Of a stretch of 64,000 nucleotides of DNA, positions 28,973 to 38,308 are shown piece by piece. The stretch is taken from NCBI GenBank assembly GCA_963726765.1, contig CAVSDH010000013.1, positions 143,222-207,221 of the forward strand, given 5' to 3'. A program made the translations under genes and the position numbers. Each line of letters begins with the position of its first letter. The first letter of the stretch is position 1. The notes under the pieces were generated by a model. The model was not told where the DNA came from. It was given only the letters and a program-made list of their open reading frames with translations, and ran no database searches. Origin of the DNA: CAIWHR01 sp963726765. GTDB taxonomy: Bacteria; Pseudomonadota; Gammaproteobacteria; Burkholderiales; Casimicrobiaceae.

Positions 28973-29747
28973 GGCCGCGATTATCCCCATCCCCGCCCTG
29001 CGCGACAACTATATCTGGCTCGTGCGCGAGGGGCGCAACGCGGTCGTCGTCGATCCCGGCGACGCGGCGCCGGTGCAGGCGTATGTAGACCGCGAGGATC
29101 TCGTGCTGACCGGGATCCTGGTCACGCATCACCACGGGGATCACGTCGCCGGCATCGCAGCGCTTGTCGCACGACACTCCGTTCCCGTATATGGTCCGGC
29201 GCGCGAGTCGATTCCGGGACGCACCCACCCGGTTGCGGACGGCGACAGGATCGCCATGCCGGAAATCGGACTCGACCTTGGCGTGCTCGACGTCCCCGGC
29301 CACACGGCGGGGCAGGTCGCGTACGCCGGGACCTGCGACGGCAAGCGCATCGTGTTCACCGGCGACACGTTGTTCACCTGCGGCTGCGGGCGAATCTTCG
29401 AGGGCACGCCGGCACAAATGCTTGATTCGCTCGAAAAGCTTGCCGCGCTCGCCGGCGACACGCTGGTCTACTGCGGACACGAGTACACGCTCGCGAATCT
29501 GCGGTTCGCGCTGGCCGTCGAGCCGGGCAATCCGGCATTGCGCGAGCGCGAGTTCCGCGAGCAGTCGAAGCGCGATCGCGGCGTGCCGACGGTTCCGTCG
29601 CGAATGGACGAGGAGCGCGCGACCAATCCGTTCCTGCGTGCTGCGGAGCCCGCCGTGTTCGCGGCGGCCGAGGCCCATGCCGGCCGGCCGCTTTCCGGCG
29701 CGGTCGATGCGTTCGCGACGCTGCGCGAGTGGAAGAACGGCTTCTGA
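28971..29747 (+). CDS. gloB: hydroxyacylglutathione hydrolase (glyoxalase II)
   Basis: A 258-residue metallo-beta-lactamase-fold enzyme that hydrolyses S-lactoylglutathione. The binuclear metal motif THHHGDH is at residues 52-58, followed by VPGHTAGQVAY and FTGDTLFTCGCGRIFEGT. YCGHEYTLANLRFA and PTVPSRMDEERATNPFLR are the glutathione-binding C-terminal region. ATG 28971 gives the usual N-terminus with IPALRDNYIWLV. Confidence 0.95.
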   Translation: MAAIIPIPALRDNYIWLVREGRNAVVVDPGDAAPVQAYVDREDLVLTGILVTHHHGDHVAGIAALVARHSVPVYGPARESIPGRTHPVADGDRIAMPEIGLDLGVLDVPGHTAGQVAYAGTCDGKRIVFTGDTLFTCGCGRIFEGTPAQMLDSLEKLAALAGDTLVYCGHEYTLANLRFALAVEPGNPALREREFREQSKRDRGVPTVPSRMDEERATNPFLRAAEPAVFAAAEAHAGRPLSGAVDAFATLREWKNGF

Positions 29748-29880
29748 GCAGTGCCGGGCGGGCAGAGGAGATTCGGCGCCGGCGCACATCCTGCATTCGT
29801 TGTCCGACGAAAGTGTCGGTTGACGCCCCCAGTCGCGACGCCTACCATCGCCGCAGCCAGCCGCCCCTGCCAAGACCGAA

Positions 29881-31413
29881 TTGCGCCTAAGCCTCGTTCC
29901 ATTCCTCGCGCTGTCCGCACTTCTGGCGGCCTGCGCAACACCCGGCGCTGAAACCGCGGCGCCCGTCCGCGAAACGGTCGCGGCGCCCGATCCTCCGCCG
30001 GCACCTCCCGCCGCCCACCGCGGCGCCGGAGCCCGTCCCGCTGGTTGACGAGCCCCTCTTCGCGCCCGACGTCGCCGAATCGCTCGAAGCGCTGCCGCCG
30101 CCGGCGGACGACATCTGGGTCCGCATCCGCAAGGGGTTCGCGATGCCCGATCTCGCGGACCCGCGGGTCGCAAAATGGGAGGAGTGGTACGCATCGCGAC
30201 CCGATTACGTCGCGCGGATGGTCGACCGCAGCCGTCGATACCTCTATCACATCGTCGTCGAGGTCGACGAGCGGCACATGCCTACCGAGATCGCGCTCCT
30301 GCCGATGATCGAGAGCGCGTTCAACCCGAATGCGCTGTCGACGAGCCGCGCTTCGGGAATCTGGCAGTTCATCCCCTCGACCGGCGCGCGCTACGGGCTG
30401 AAGCAGAACTTCTGGTTCGATTCGCGACGCGACGTGATCGCCGGAACCGAGGGCGCGCTGACGTACCTCACGAAGCTGTACGGCGACTTCGACGACTGGC
30501 AGCTGGCGCTCGCCGCGTACAACTGGGGCGAGGGCAATGTCGCGAAGGCGATCGCGCAAAATCGGAAGAAGGGACTCTCAACCGGTTACCCGAGTCTCAA
30601 GATGCCTGACGAGACCCGTAACTACCTGCCGAAGCTCCAGGCCGTGAAGAACATCGTCAGCGACCCCGCGAAATACGGCATCGTGCTGGACGACATTCCC
30701 GACGCGCCGTACTTCGCCGTGATCAGGACCGCGCGGAAGATGGACGTGAAGCGCGCGGCGGAGCTGGCCGAGATGCCGCTCGACGAGTTCCAGTTCCTCA
30801 ATCCCCACTACAACCGGCCCGTGATCGCCGGAGCCGACGAGGCCACGATCCTCCTGCCGATCGACAGGGCGGAGGTTTTCGCGGCGAAGCTCGATCTCAC
30901 GGACCAGCCGCTCGTGTCCTGGCAGGCGTACCGGATGCGCAGCGGCGAGACGCTGCCGCAGGTCGCGGCGAAATTCGGGATGCCGGTGGAGTCGCTGCGC
31001 GCCGTCAACGGACTGGGCACGAAGGCCAAGGTGCCGGCCGGGCATACGCTGCTCGTGCCGTCGACGCGCCCGAGCTCGGAAGCGGAGGGGGGCTCGCGCA
31101 GGCGGTGTTCACGACGGTGCCGCAGGGGCGGACGTTCTACTATCGCGTGAACCGGGGCGAAACACTTGCGCAGATCGCCACACGCTACGATGTGAGCGCG
31201 CAGGATATCGCCCGCTGGAACGGTCTGACCCACAACACGATTGTTGCCGGCCAATCGCTGCGCATCACAAGCGACCGGGCGCCGAACGCAGGAAAGGCGA
31301 AGCGTGCAACCGGGCGCAAGGTGCCGACTCCCGCCGCGGCGAAGCCGGCACCGAAACGCCCTGTCGCGGCTCCTGCCGCGCAAAAGGCGGTGACGGTCCC
31401 GGCAAAGACGTGA
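29881..31413 (+). CDS. mltD: membrane-bound lytic murein transglycosylase D with LysM domains (two frame changes)
   Basis: About 510 residues. It starts at TTG 29881 with a lipoprotein signal (FLALSALLAAC). A proline-rich linker precedes the SLT domain, whose catalytic glutamate is in MIESAFNPNALS, followed by GIWQFIPSTGARYGL and AYNWGEGNVAKAI. Two LysM peptidoglycan-binding domains follow (YRMRSGETLPQVAAKF and YRVNRGETLAQIATRY), then an Ala/Lys/Pro tail. Frames change at about 30000-30015 in the linker (+1) and at the six-G run at 31086-31091 (-1). It cleaves glycan strands of the cell wall. Confidence 0.9.
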
Positions 31414-31489
31414 AGGCGCCGCCCGGCGCCGGTTGACGCGCTGCCCGGCAGCGGACCCGACGCGGATCGCCCAGGCGGCGGAAACAAAA

Positions 31490-31520
31490 CAGGCGACGCA
31501 TTGCGCGTCGCCTGTCTTTT
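31490..31520. terminator. bidirectional terminator between mltD and the histone-like gene
   Basis: A perfect ten-base stem, CAGGCGACGC / GCGTCGCCTG, encloses ATTGC. It is followed on the plus strand by TCTTTTTG and preceded by CAAAA, which is a T-run on the minus strand. Both convergent genes end within 90 bases of it. Confidence 0.9.
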
Positions 31521-31571
31521 TGTTTGCCGCCGATCGCGGTGCGATCAGGGCAAACCGGCTGCGGGCAGGGC

Positions 31572-31955
31572 CTACAGCTTCTTGGCGGCCTTCTTCTTCT
31601 TGGTCGCCTTCTTGGCAGCCTTCTTGCGCTTCGGGGCGGCCTTCTTCTTCTTGGTCGCCTTCTTGGCAGCCTTCTTGCGCTTCGGGGCGGCCTTCTTCTT
31701 CTTGGTCGCCTTCTTCGCTGCCTTGCGCTTCTTCGGGGCGGCCTTCTTCTTCTTGGTCGCCTTCTTCGCTGCCTTGCGCTTGGTCGCCTTCTTCGCGGCC
31801 TTCTTGCGCTTCGGGGCGGCCTTCTTCTTGGTCGCCTTCTTTGCTGCCTTCTTCTTCGGGGCGGCCTTCTTGGTCGCCTTCTTCTTCGCCTTCCGCTTGG
31901 TCGCCTTCTTCGGCGCCGGAGCGGCTACCGGCATCATCGACATAATGTCAGCCAT
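31572..31955 (-). CDS. lysine/alanine-rich histone H1-like protein
   Basis: A 127-residue protein made almost only of Lys, Ala, Arg, Pro and Thr after a short N-terminus (MADIMSMMPVAAPAPKK). It consists of 17-residue repeats of the KKAAPKRKKAAKKATKK type, resembling the C-terminal tail of eukaryotic histone H1 and the AlgP / Bordetella BpH1-type proteins. It should bind DNA non-specifically through charge. AGGAGA lies ten bases before ATG 31955, and its own promoter is at 32087-32114. Confidence 0.85.
   Translation of the reverse strand: MADIMSMMPVAAPAPKKATKRKAKKKATKKAAPKKKAAKKATKKKAAPKRKKAAKKATKRKAAKKATKKKKAAPKKRKAAKKATKKKKAAPKRKKAAKKATKKKKAAPKRKKAAKKATKKKKAAKKL
31584..31790. repeat. 51-base tandem repeats inside the histone-like gene
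   Basis: The word GGCGGCC followed by CTTCTTCTTCTTGGTCGCC recurs at 31584, 31635, 31686 and 31737, exactly every 51 bases (17 codons). The first copies are nearly identical, and later ones vary in length. Such arrays can change copy number by slippage. Confidence 0.9.
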
Positions 31956-32086
31956 TGCTTGGTCTCCTGTCTGAGTTGCTGTAACTGTTATGGTGCTTCA
32001 CCTTCTTCGCAGGCGGTTCCGGCTTCGTCTTTCGGTAACGCAATTTTCCGCGGCCTCTTGACAAATCCTTTCCACCTGCTGCATGA

Positions 32087-32114
32087 ATTCTAGCCAGATT
32101 TTTCCGGATTGCAA
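32087..32114 (-). promoter_or_regulatory. promoter of the histone-like gene
   Basis: Read on the minus strand, TTGCAA (32114-32109) and TAGAAT (32092-32087) are separated by 16 bases. It would give a leader of about 125 bases before ATG 31955. Confidence 0.45.
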
Positions 32115-32238
32115 GATTTCCGCACCGATTCCGGGCCTTGCGTGCGCAACTGTTGCGAATTCGCACATCGTGTTTCGCCGGTCGAATGCCACATTTTCGA
32201 TGCTGAAACGCGCGCGATCGCGCATCGCGCGTACTCCG

Positions 32239-33484
32239 CTAAGGGAGCAACGATTCGCGCGCGAAGAGGTCGGCGATCGTTTCGCGCGAACGGGCGAGAT
32301 GCGCGTTTTTCCCGTCGACAACGACCTCGCACGCGCGTGGACGGGAGTTGTAGTTGGAGCTCATCGCGAAGGCGTAGGCCCCCGTCGAACGCACGGCAAG
32401 GAGGTCGCCTGTCGCGAGCGCGAGCTCGCGGTCGTGGGCGAGAAAATCGGCGCTCTCACAGACCGGGCCCACGATCTGCCACCGCCGCGGCGGCTCGGTG
32501 CGCGGCCGCACGGCTTCCACGTCGTGCCAGGCATCGTAGAGCGCCGGCCGGATCAGGTCGTTCATCGCGGCGTCGACGATGGCAAACTCGCGCGCGCCAC
32601 CTGGTTTGAGGTGGAGAACCCGGGTCAGCAGCAGACCGGCATTGCCCACGAGCAGGCGTCCCGGCTCGAACAGCAGGCGGTGGCGGCGCGCCCCGCGTGC
32701 GCGCCGAACGGCAAGCGCGTACTCGCGCGGATCGACGGTTTCCTCGTTGCGGTAGCGGATGCCGAGCCCGCCGCCGAGATCGACGTGTGCAAGCTCGATG
32801 CCGTCGGCTTCGATCCGGTCGACGAGCGCGAAGACTTTCTCTGCGGCCTCGACGCAGACGGACAGGTCCGTCACCTGCGAACCGATGTGGCAATCGATGC
32901 CGCGCACGGCGATGTGCGGCAGCGTGACGGCGCGGCGATAGAGCGCCGGGAGCATCGGCCCAGGCGACGCCGAACTTGCTTTCCTTGAGGCCGGTCGAAA
33001 TGTACGGATGCGTGCGGGGATCGACGTCCGGGTTCACTCGAAAGGAAACCGGCGCGACCTTGCCGGCGCGGCCCGCGACCGCGTCCAGCAGGTCGAGCTC
33101 GGCGCGGGACTCGACGTTGAAGCAAAGGACGCCCGCCGCGAGCGCGGCTTCCATCTCGGCCGCCGTCTTTCCCACGCCCGAGAACACGACGTTGCCGGGA
33201 TCGCCGCCAGCGGCAATCACGCGCGAAAGCTCTCCACCGGACACGATGTCGAAGCCGCTGCCGAGCCGCGCGAGCAGGTTCAGCACCGCGAGGTTGGAGT
33301 TCGCCTTGACGGCATAGCAGACGAGATGCGGCAGGTCGGCGAACGCGGCCGTGAATTCGCGGTACCCGCCTTCGATGGCGGCGCGCGAATAGACGAAGCA
33401 GGGGGTGCCGAACCGGGCGGCGATGTCGGCGAGCGGCACGCCCTCGGCGAACAGCTCGCCGTCGACGCTCGGAAAAACGCTCAT
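32239..33484 (-). CDS. lysA: diaminopimelate decarboxylase (frameshifted)
   Basis: About 414 residues. This PLP enzyme makes L-lysine from meso-diaminopimelate. The PLP lysine is Lys60 in YAVKANSN. HIGSQ, GGGLGI, FEPGR, CESADF and GAYAFAMSSNYNSRPR are all present. The frame changes by +1 at about 32946-32953, between WADAP and ALYRRAVTLPHI, where homologues read continuously. ATG 33484 overlaps the lptM stop (ATGA). Confidence 0.94.
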
Positions 33485-33687
33485 GGCTTCTGCGGCGAAG
33501 GCGGGGTCGGTTCCGCCGGTGGCGGCGGGCCCACGTCGGTTGCGGCGGGCGCCGGCGGGGGGGCTTGCCGCAGCGGGCCCTTGATGCCGCAGCCGGCCGC
33601 AGCGACGGCGACGCTCACGATGGCCGCCGCAACGGCAATGCGAACCGCACGGGTAACGCGAACCGCAACGTCGAAATCACGTAACAT
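33481..33687 (-). CDS. lptM: small lipoprotein LptM-like
   Basis: A 68-residue lipoprotein. A hydrophobic signal (AVAAAIVSVAVAAAGC) ends in a lipobox directly before GIKGPLRQ, the short conserved LptM sequence, and a proline-rich tail follows. LptM assists maturation of the LPS transporter LptDE in enteric bacteria. The gene sits upstream of lysA with a four-base overlap and divergent from cyaY, the usual arrangement in proteobacteria. ATG 33687 is preferred over the longer frame start. Confidence 0.85.
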   Translation of the reverse strand: MLRDFDVAVRVTRAVRIAVAAAIVSVAVAAAGCGIKGPLRQAPPPAPAATDVGPPPPAEPTPPSPQKP

Positions 33688-33728
33688 CGAGCGGAATCCT
33701 AGCACGCCGCCGACGCGTTATTGCCGCG

Positions 33729-34073
33729 ATGACCACCGACAGCGACTTCATGGCCGCGACCGATCGAGCGCTTGCCGCGATCGGCTCGGCGCTCGACCTC
33801 GCGCTGGCGGATTCGGACGTGGATCTCGACTGGAAACTCAACGACGGGATCCTGGAGATCGAGTGCGAGGACGGCAGCAAGCTGATCGTCAACCGGCACC
33901 TCCCCAACCGCGAAATCTGGGTCGCGGCGAAGGCCGGCGGATTCCATTTCGGCCTGCGCGACGGCGGCTGGCGCGACACGCGCGCCGGCACGGAGCTTTC
34001 ATCGGCGCTCGCCGCGCTTCTCAAGTCGCAGGCGGGATTGGACGTGGCGCTGCCTCCGCTTCCGCTGCCGTAG
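33729..34073 (+). CDS. cyaY: iron-sulfur cluster assembly protein CyaY (frataxin)
   Basis: A 114-residue frataxin homologue. An acidic first helix (FMAATDRALAAIGSALD, then DLALADSDVDLDWKLNDG) precedes the beta-sheet motif ECEDGSKLIVNRHLPNREIW. FHFGLRDGGWRDTR matches the conserved frataxin end. It binds iron and modulates cysteine-desulfurase activity. It is divergent from lptM with a 41-base gap. Confidence 0.93.
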   Translation: MTTDSDFMAATDRALAAIGSALDLALADSDVDLDWKLNDGILEIECEDGSKLIVNRHLPNREIWVAAKAGGFHFGLRDGGWRDTRAGTELSSALAALLKSQAGLDVALPPLPLP

Positions 34074-34085
34074 GGGATAGTCTCC

Positions 34086-35567
34086 TCATTCCAGGACGGC
34101 GGACCATTCCGAAACCGCGCGTTTCGCGGCGGCGTGACCCGGATAAAGCATCTCGACCAGCGCCCAGAAGCGCGGCGAGTGATTGAGCTCGGCGAGGTGG
34201 GCGACCTCGTGCGCAACGACGTATTGCGCGAGTTCGGGCGGCAGCTGGATCAGCCGCCAGGAAAGGCGGATCTCGCCTTTCCGGTTGCAGCTTCCCCATT
34301 CCGACCGCGCGTTCGAGAGCTTGACCGGCGGCGAATTCCTGTCGATCCGCGATGCGCAGGCGGCGACCCGCGGCACGAGCATCTGCAGCGCCTGGTCTTT
34401 CAGCCAGCGCACGACGAATGACGCAAGCGCCTCCTCGTCGTGCGGCGACGGATGGAGGACGGTGAGGTTCAGGAGGTCCGCGGCGACATCCTTCCTGCGG
34501 GCGGGAACGACCGCCAGCGAGAGTTCGCGGCCCTGAAAGAGGATCGGCGCGCCGGACTTCCACGTGCCCGGGAGGGTGTCACGGCGCAGGGCGCGCCATT
34601 CGGCGAGGCGGCGGTGAATCCAGGCCGCGTGCTCGCGCAGCGCCGCCTCGACGTCGCGCACGGCGGTCCAACGCGATGCGCGCACGGTGAGGCCCGCGCG
34701 ACCGATCTGCATGCCGATCGAACGGCGCTTTGCACGGATCAACCGGTAGTCGACAACTTCGCCGTCGAGGACGATCCGGCGCAGATCGCCGTCGCTCCGG
34801 CGCCCGCCGATGATCTCGTCTATCCGCAGACCGGCGCGGGACGCGATCACCGGGGATTGCCGAGGCGCAGCCACCTCGCTCTCGATCCATGTCTCGACTT
34901 CAGCGGTCAGCTGCTGCGGGTCCTTGCCTTCGGGCGCGATCGGCGGCCCGAAGGAGATCGTGACCGTGCCGGGGCGCTTGCCGAAGACGCCCTTCGGCCA
35001 CAGCCAGCCGGCGTTGTGCGCGACCGGAATCATCGGCACGCGAAGCTCGCGCGCGAGGCGCGCGCCTCCGGTCTTGTACTTGGCGCGCGTGCCGGCGCGG
35101 ATCCGGGTTCCCTCGGGGTAGACGACGATCCAGAATCCTTGCTCGAACCGCTCGCGGCCCTGAACCGCGATCTGCTGCATCGCGTCCATGCCCGCCTTGC
35201 GGTCGATCGTGATTGGCGACGCCAGCGCGAACCCCCAGCCGAAAAAGGGGATCGACAGCAGCTCCTTCTTGGCCACGTACGCGAGCGGAGGAAAAAACAA
35301 CGTCAGCGCAAGCGTTTCCCACGTCGAGCTGTGCTTCGACATCACGATGTGCGGCACGTCTCCCGGCGGGATGTTCGCCGCACCCGTCACGCGATGACGT
35401 ATGCCGCAGATCCAGCGCGCCCCCTGGAGGTTCATCCAGCACCAGTGGGCGGCAATCCGGTACATCGGCACGCGAGGAATCCAGAACAGCGACAGCATCA
35501 CCGCCGCGTAGACCGGCGTGACCAGCGCCTGAAAGAGGAAAAACAGCAGCGAGCGAACTCCGGACAT
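34086..35567 (-). CDS. PlsC-type acyltransferase fused to YgjP-type metallohydrolase
   Basis: One 493-residue frame. Residues 1 to about 240 are a 1-acylglycerol-3-phosphate acyltransferase: a hydrophobic start, KHSSTWETLAL (acyltransferase histidine motif) and VYPEGTRIRAGTRAKYKTGG. Residues from about 255 are a YgjP/WLM-type metal hydrolase with RAKRRSIGMQI, NARSEWGSCNRKGEIRLSWRL and the zinc motif VVAHEVAHLAELNHSPRFW. In related genomes these are two adjacent genes. At the junction a GTGA (GTGATCGCG) could be an original stop/start overlap hidden by one indel, so the fusion may be artificial. Confidence 0.85.
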   Translation of the reverse strand: MSGVRSLLFFLFQALVTPVYAAVMLSLFWIPRVPMYRIAAHWCWMNLQGARWICGIRHRVTGAANIPPGDVPHIVMSKHSSTWETLALTLFFPPLAYVAKKELLSIPFFGWGFALASPITIDRKAGMDAMQQIAVQGRERFEQGFWIVVYPEGTRIRAGTRAKYKTGGARLARELRVPMIPVAHNAGWLWPKGVFGKRPGTVTISFGPPIAPEGKDPQQLTAEVETWIESEVAAPRQSPVIASRAGLRIDEIIGGRRSDGDLRRIVLDGEVVDYRLIRAKRRSIGMQIGRAGLTVRASRWTAVRDVEAALREHAAWIHRRLAEWRALRRDTLPGTWKSGAPILFQGRELSLAVVPARRKDVAADLLNLTVLHPSPHDEEALASFVVRWLKDQALQMLVPRVAACASRIDRNSPPVKLSNARSEWGSCNRKGEIRLSWRLIQLPPELAQYVVAHEVAHLAELNHSPRFWALVEMLYPGHAAAKRAVSEWSAVLE

Positions 35568-35583
35568 CAGGTAGCGAGGACCG

Positions 35584-36165
35584 TCACTCGGCCGCGAGCA
35601 GCGCGGATGCCGCGAACGCCAGATCCGGGAAGATCACGGTGTTCTTCGGGAAATTGCCCGCGCGCAGCGTCTTCTCGCCCTTTCCGGTGAGCACGAGCAA
35701 CGGCTGCGCGCCGATCGCTTCGGCGGCCTCGAGGTCGCGCACCGAATCGCCGACGCACGGTACGCCGGTCATCTCGATGCCAAAGCGCACGCCGATCTCC
35801 TTCAGCATCCCTGGCTTCGGCTTTCTGCACTCGCAGATCGAATCGGCGGTGTGCGGGCAGTAGAACAGCGCATCGACGCGGCCGCCGACCTGCGCGAGCG
35901 CCTTGTGCATCTTTTCGTGGATTGCGTTCAGCGTCGCCATGTCGAACAGGCCGCGGCCGATGCCCGACTGATTGGTGGAGACCACCACGCGAAAGCCGGC
36001 GTGGTTGAGCCTGGCGATGGCTTCCAGGCTGCCCGGAATCGGACGCCATTCCTCCGGCGACTTGATGAACTGGTCGCTGTCGCGGTTGATGACGCCGTCG
36101 CGGTCGAGGACGATGAGCTTGACGGCGCGGGTTTGGGCGACCGCTTCGGAGGCGAGCTGGACCAT
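35584..36165 (-). CDS. gmhB: D-glycero-beta-D-manno-heptose 1,7-bisphosphate 7-phosphatase
   Basis: A 193-residue HAD phosphatase. LDRDGVINRDSD holds the nucleophilic aspartate, STNQSGIGRG is motif II, and YCPHTADSICECRKPKPGML carries the zinc-binding cysteines specific to GmhB. CVGDSVRDLEAA is motif IV. It makes a heptose precursor of the LPS inner core. It lies 17 bases downstream of glyS and 16 bases upstream of the plsC frame. Confidence 0.95.
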   Translation of the reverse strand: MVQLASEAVAQTRAVKLIVLDRDGVINRDSDQFIKSPEEWRPIPGSLEAIARLNHAGFRVVVSTNQSGIGRGLFDMATLNAIHEKMHKALAQVGGRVDALFYCPHTADSICECRKPKPGMLKEIGVRFGIEMTGVPCVGDSVRDLEAAEAIGAQPLLVLTGKGEKTLRAGNFPKNTVIFPDLAFAASALLAAE

Positions 36166-36182
36166 GGTTTGGCAACCTCTAG

Positions 36183-38308
36183 CTAGACCGCCAGCTTCGA
36201 GATGTCGGCGACGCGGTTCATCGTGCTCGCGATCCCGCGCAGCAGCGCGAGCCGGTTCGCCCGGATGGCGGGGTCGTCGGCCATGACCATCACGTCGTCG
36301 AAGAAGCGGTCAACTGCCGGCTTTGCGGTGGCGAGCGCTATCAGCGCCGAGGAGAAATCGCCGCGCCCGCAATCGGCGGCGACCGCCGGCTCGAGCTTCT
36401 GGAAGGCGAGCCACAGGTCGTGCTCGGCGCCGCTCTCGAGGCGGCTGCGATCGACCGCCCCGGCGGCTTCGGATTCGGACTTGCGCAGGATGTTGACGAT
36501 CCGCTTGTTCGCGGCGGCGAGCGCTCCCGATTCCGGAAGCGCCTCGAACGCCTGCACGGCGGCGAGACGCGCGGGAACGAGGTGGATGTCGACGGGCCCG
36601 CCGTCGACCACCGCGGCGATCTGGTTGGCGGTGTAGCCGTGCTCGCGCAGGTAGCCGCGCAGGCGGTCGTAGACGAAGGCCGCGAGCTCCGGGCCGGCAT
36701 TCTTCACCGACGGGACGCTGTCGAACGCGTCGAACGCCAGCGCGACCAGCGTCGAAAGCTCCAGCGCGAGTTGCTTCTCGATCAGGATGCGAATCACGCC
36801 GAGTGCGGCACGGCGCAGCCCGAACGGATCCCGGTCGCCGGTCGGCACCTGTCCGATGCCGAACATGCCGGCAAGGGTCTCCAGCTTGTCGGCGAGCGCG
36901 ACGGCCTGCGCGACGCCGCCTTCCGGGAGCGCATCGCCGGCGAAACGCGGCCAGTAGTGCTGCGCGATCGCGTCGGCGACCACGGCAGGCTCGCCGTCGT
37001 GCTGCGCGTAATAGCGGCCCATCACTCCCTGCAATTCCGGGAACTCGCCGACCATGTCGGTGACGAGATCGGCCTTGGCGAGCAGCGCGGCGCGGTCGGC
37101 GGCGGCGGGGTCGGCGCCGATCTTGGTCGCGATCGCCTTGGCGATGAAGCGAACACGGTCCATGCGGTCGGCCTGGCGTGCCGAGCTTGTTGTGGAAGAC
37201 GATGCTGCGCAGTCGGTCGACGCGCGCCTCAAGGCGGGTCTTGCGGTCCTGATCGAAGAAGAATCGCGCATCGGCGAGGCGCGCGCGCAGCACGCGCTCG
37301 TTGCCCTGCACGATTGCCGAGGGGTCGGTCGGGATCGAGGTTGCCGACCAGCAGGAACCGGTTCACAAGACGGCCGGACTTGTCGGAGAGCGCAAAGTAG
37401 CGCTGGTTCGCCTGCATCGTCAGGATCAGGCATTCCTGCGGCACGGCGAGGAACGCCGCGTCGAACATGCCGGCGAAGACCGCGGGCCACTCCACCAGCG
37501 CCGTCACTTCGTCCAGCAGATCGTCGGGCATGATCACCGTCGCTCCGTCGGCAGCCTTCCCGAGGGCGGCGACGATCTGCGCGCGGCGCTCGGCGAAACC
37601 CGCGATCACCTTGCCCTCGGCGCGCAGGGTCTCCTCGTAGGCGTCGGCCGTGGCGATCGCGATGTCCGGCCGGCTCAGGAAGCGGTGGCCCGCGGTCGCG
37701 CGCCCGGCCGTCAATCCCAGCGCGGTGACCGGCACGACCTCCGCGCCGTGCAGCGCGAGGAGCTTGTGCGCCGGCCGCACGAATTTCTGGTCGCTGTAAT
37801 AGCTGCCGGGACCGGCGTAGCTCATGACCTTCGGAATTGGAAGTGCCGAGATCGTGTCGTCGAGCGCCTCGTTGAGGCCGCGCGCGACAGGTAGCCCTTT
37901 GGCCAAGCGGCGCAGGTAGACGTATTCGGCCTTGCCGTCTGAGGCGACGTAGATGGCATCGGGGCCGTCGGTGGCGTCGAGCGAATCGGTTGCCAGGTGC
38001 GCGCGACCAAGGCCCGTGAGCTTCTTCTTGAGCGCCTCGGTTACGTGTCCGGCAGGGTCCCGCGCGACCTTTGCCGGCATGAGCTTTTCGATGACCTCCG
38101 CGTCGGGCGCTTCCGAGCGCACATTGGTCATCAACACTGCCAGACGACGAGGCGTCGCGTAAGGCGTGATGGAGCTTTCGTCGGACAGGAATGCGCGCTG
38201 CTTCAGCCCCGCGGCAATTCCTTCCGCAAACGCCTCGCCGAGCCGCTTCAATGCCTTCGGTGGCAGCTCCTCGCACAGGAGCTCGACGACCAGCGTGGCC
38301 GATGTCAT
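36183..38308 (-). CDS. glyS: glycyl-tRNA synthetase beta subunit (two frame changes)
   Basis: About 707 residues, the usual length. The N-terminus is VVELLCEELPPKALKRLGEAF, and SYAGPGSYYSDQKFVRPAH and FLSRPDIAIATADAYEETLR follow in frame. One surplus base at about 37325-37340 (between VGNLDP and DPSAIVQGNERVLRARLADA) and one at 37175-37176 (between HNKLGT and QADRMDRVRFIAKAI) break the frame. The C-terminal DALR-like region is intact. As it is essential and paired with glyQ, sequencing error is much the likelier explanation. ATG 38308 overlaps the glyQ stop. Confidence 0.95.

Noticed and set aside
31584..31790. CRISPR or satellite array
   Set aside because: The repeats are contiguous, have no unique spacers and keep a 17-codon frame within a Lys/Ala-rich protein.
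36183..38308. glyS as a pseudogene
   Set aside because: Both frame changes are single surplus bases in an essential gene with the rest intact and its partner glyQ complete; sequence error is more likely.
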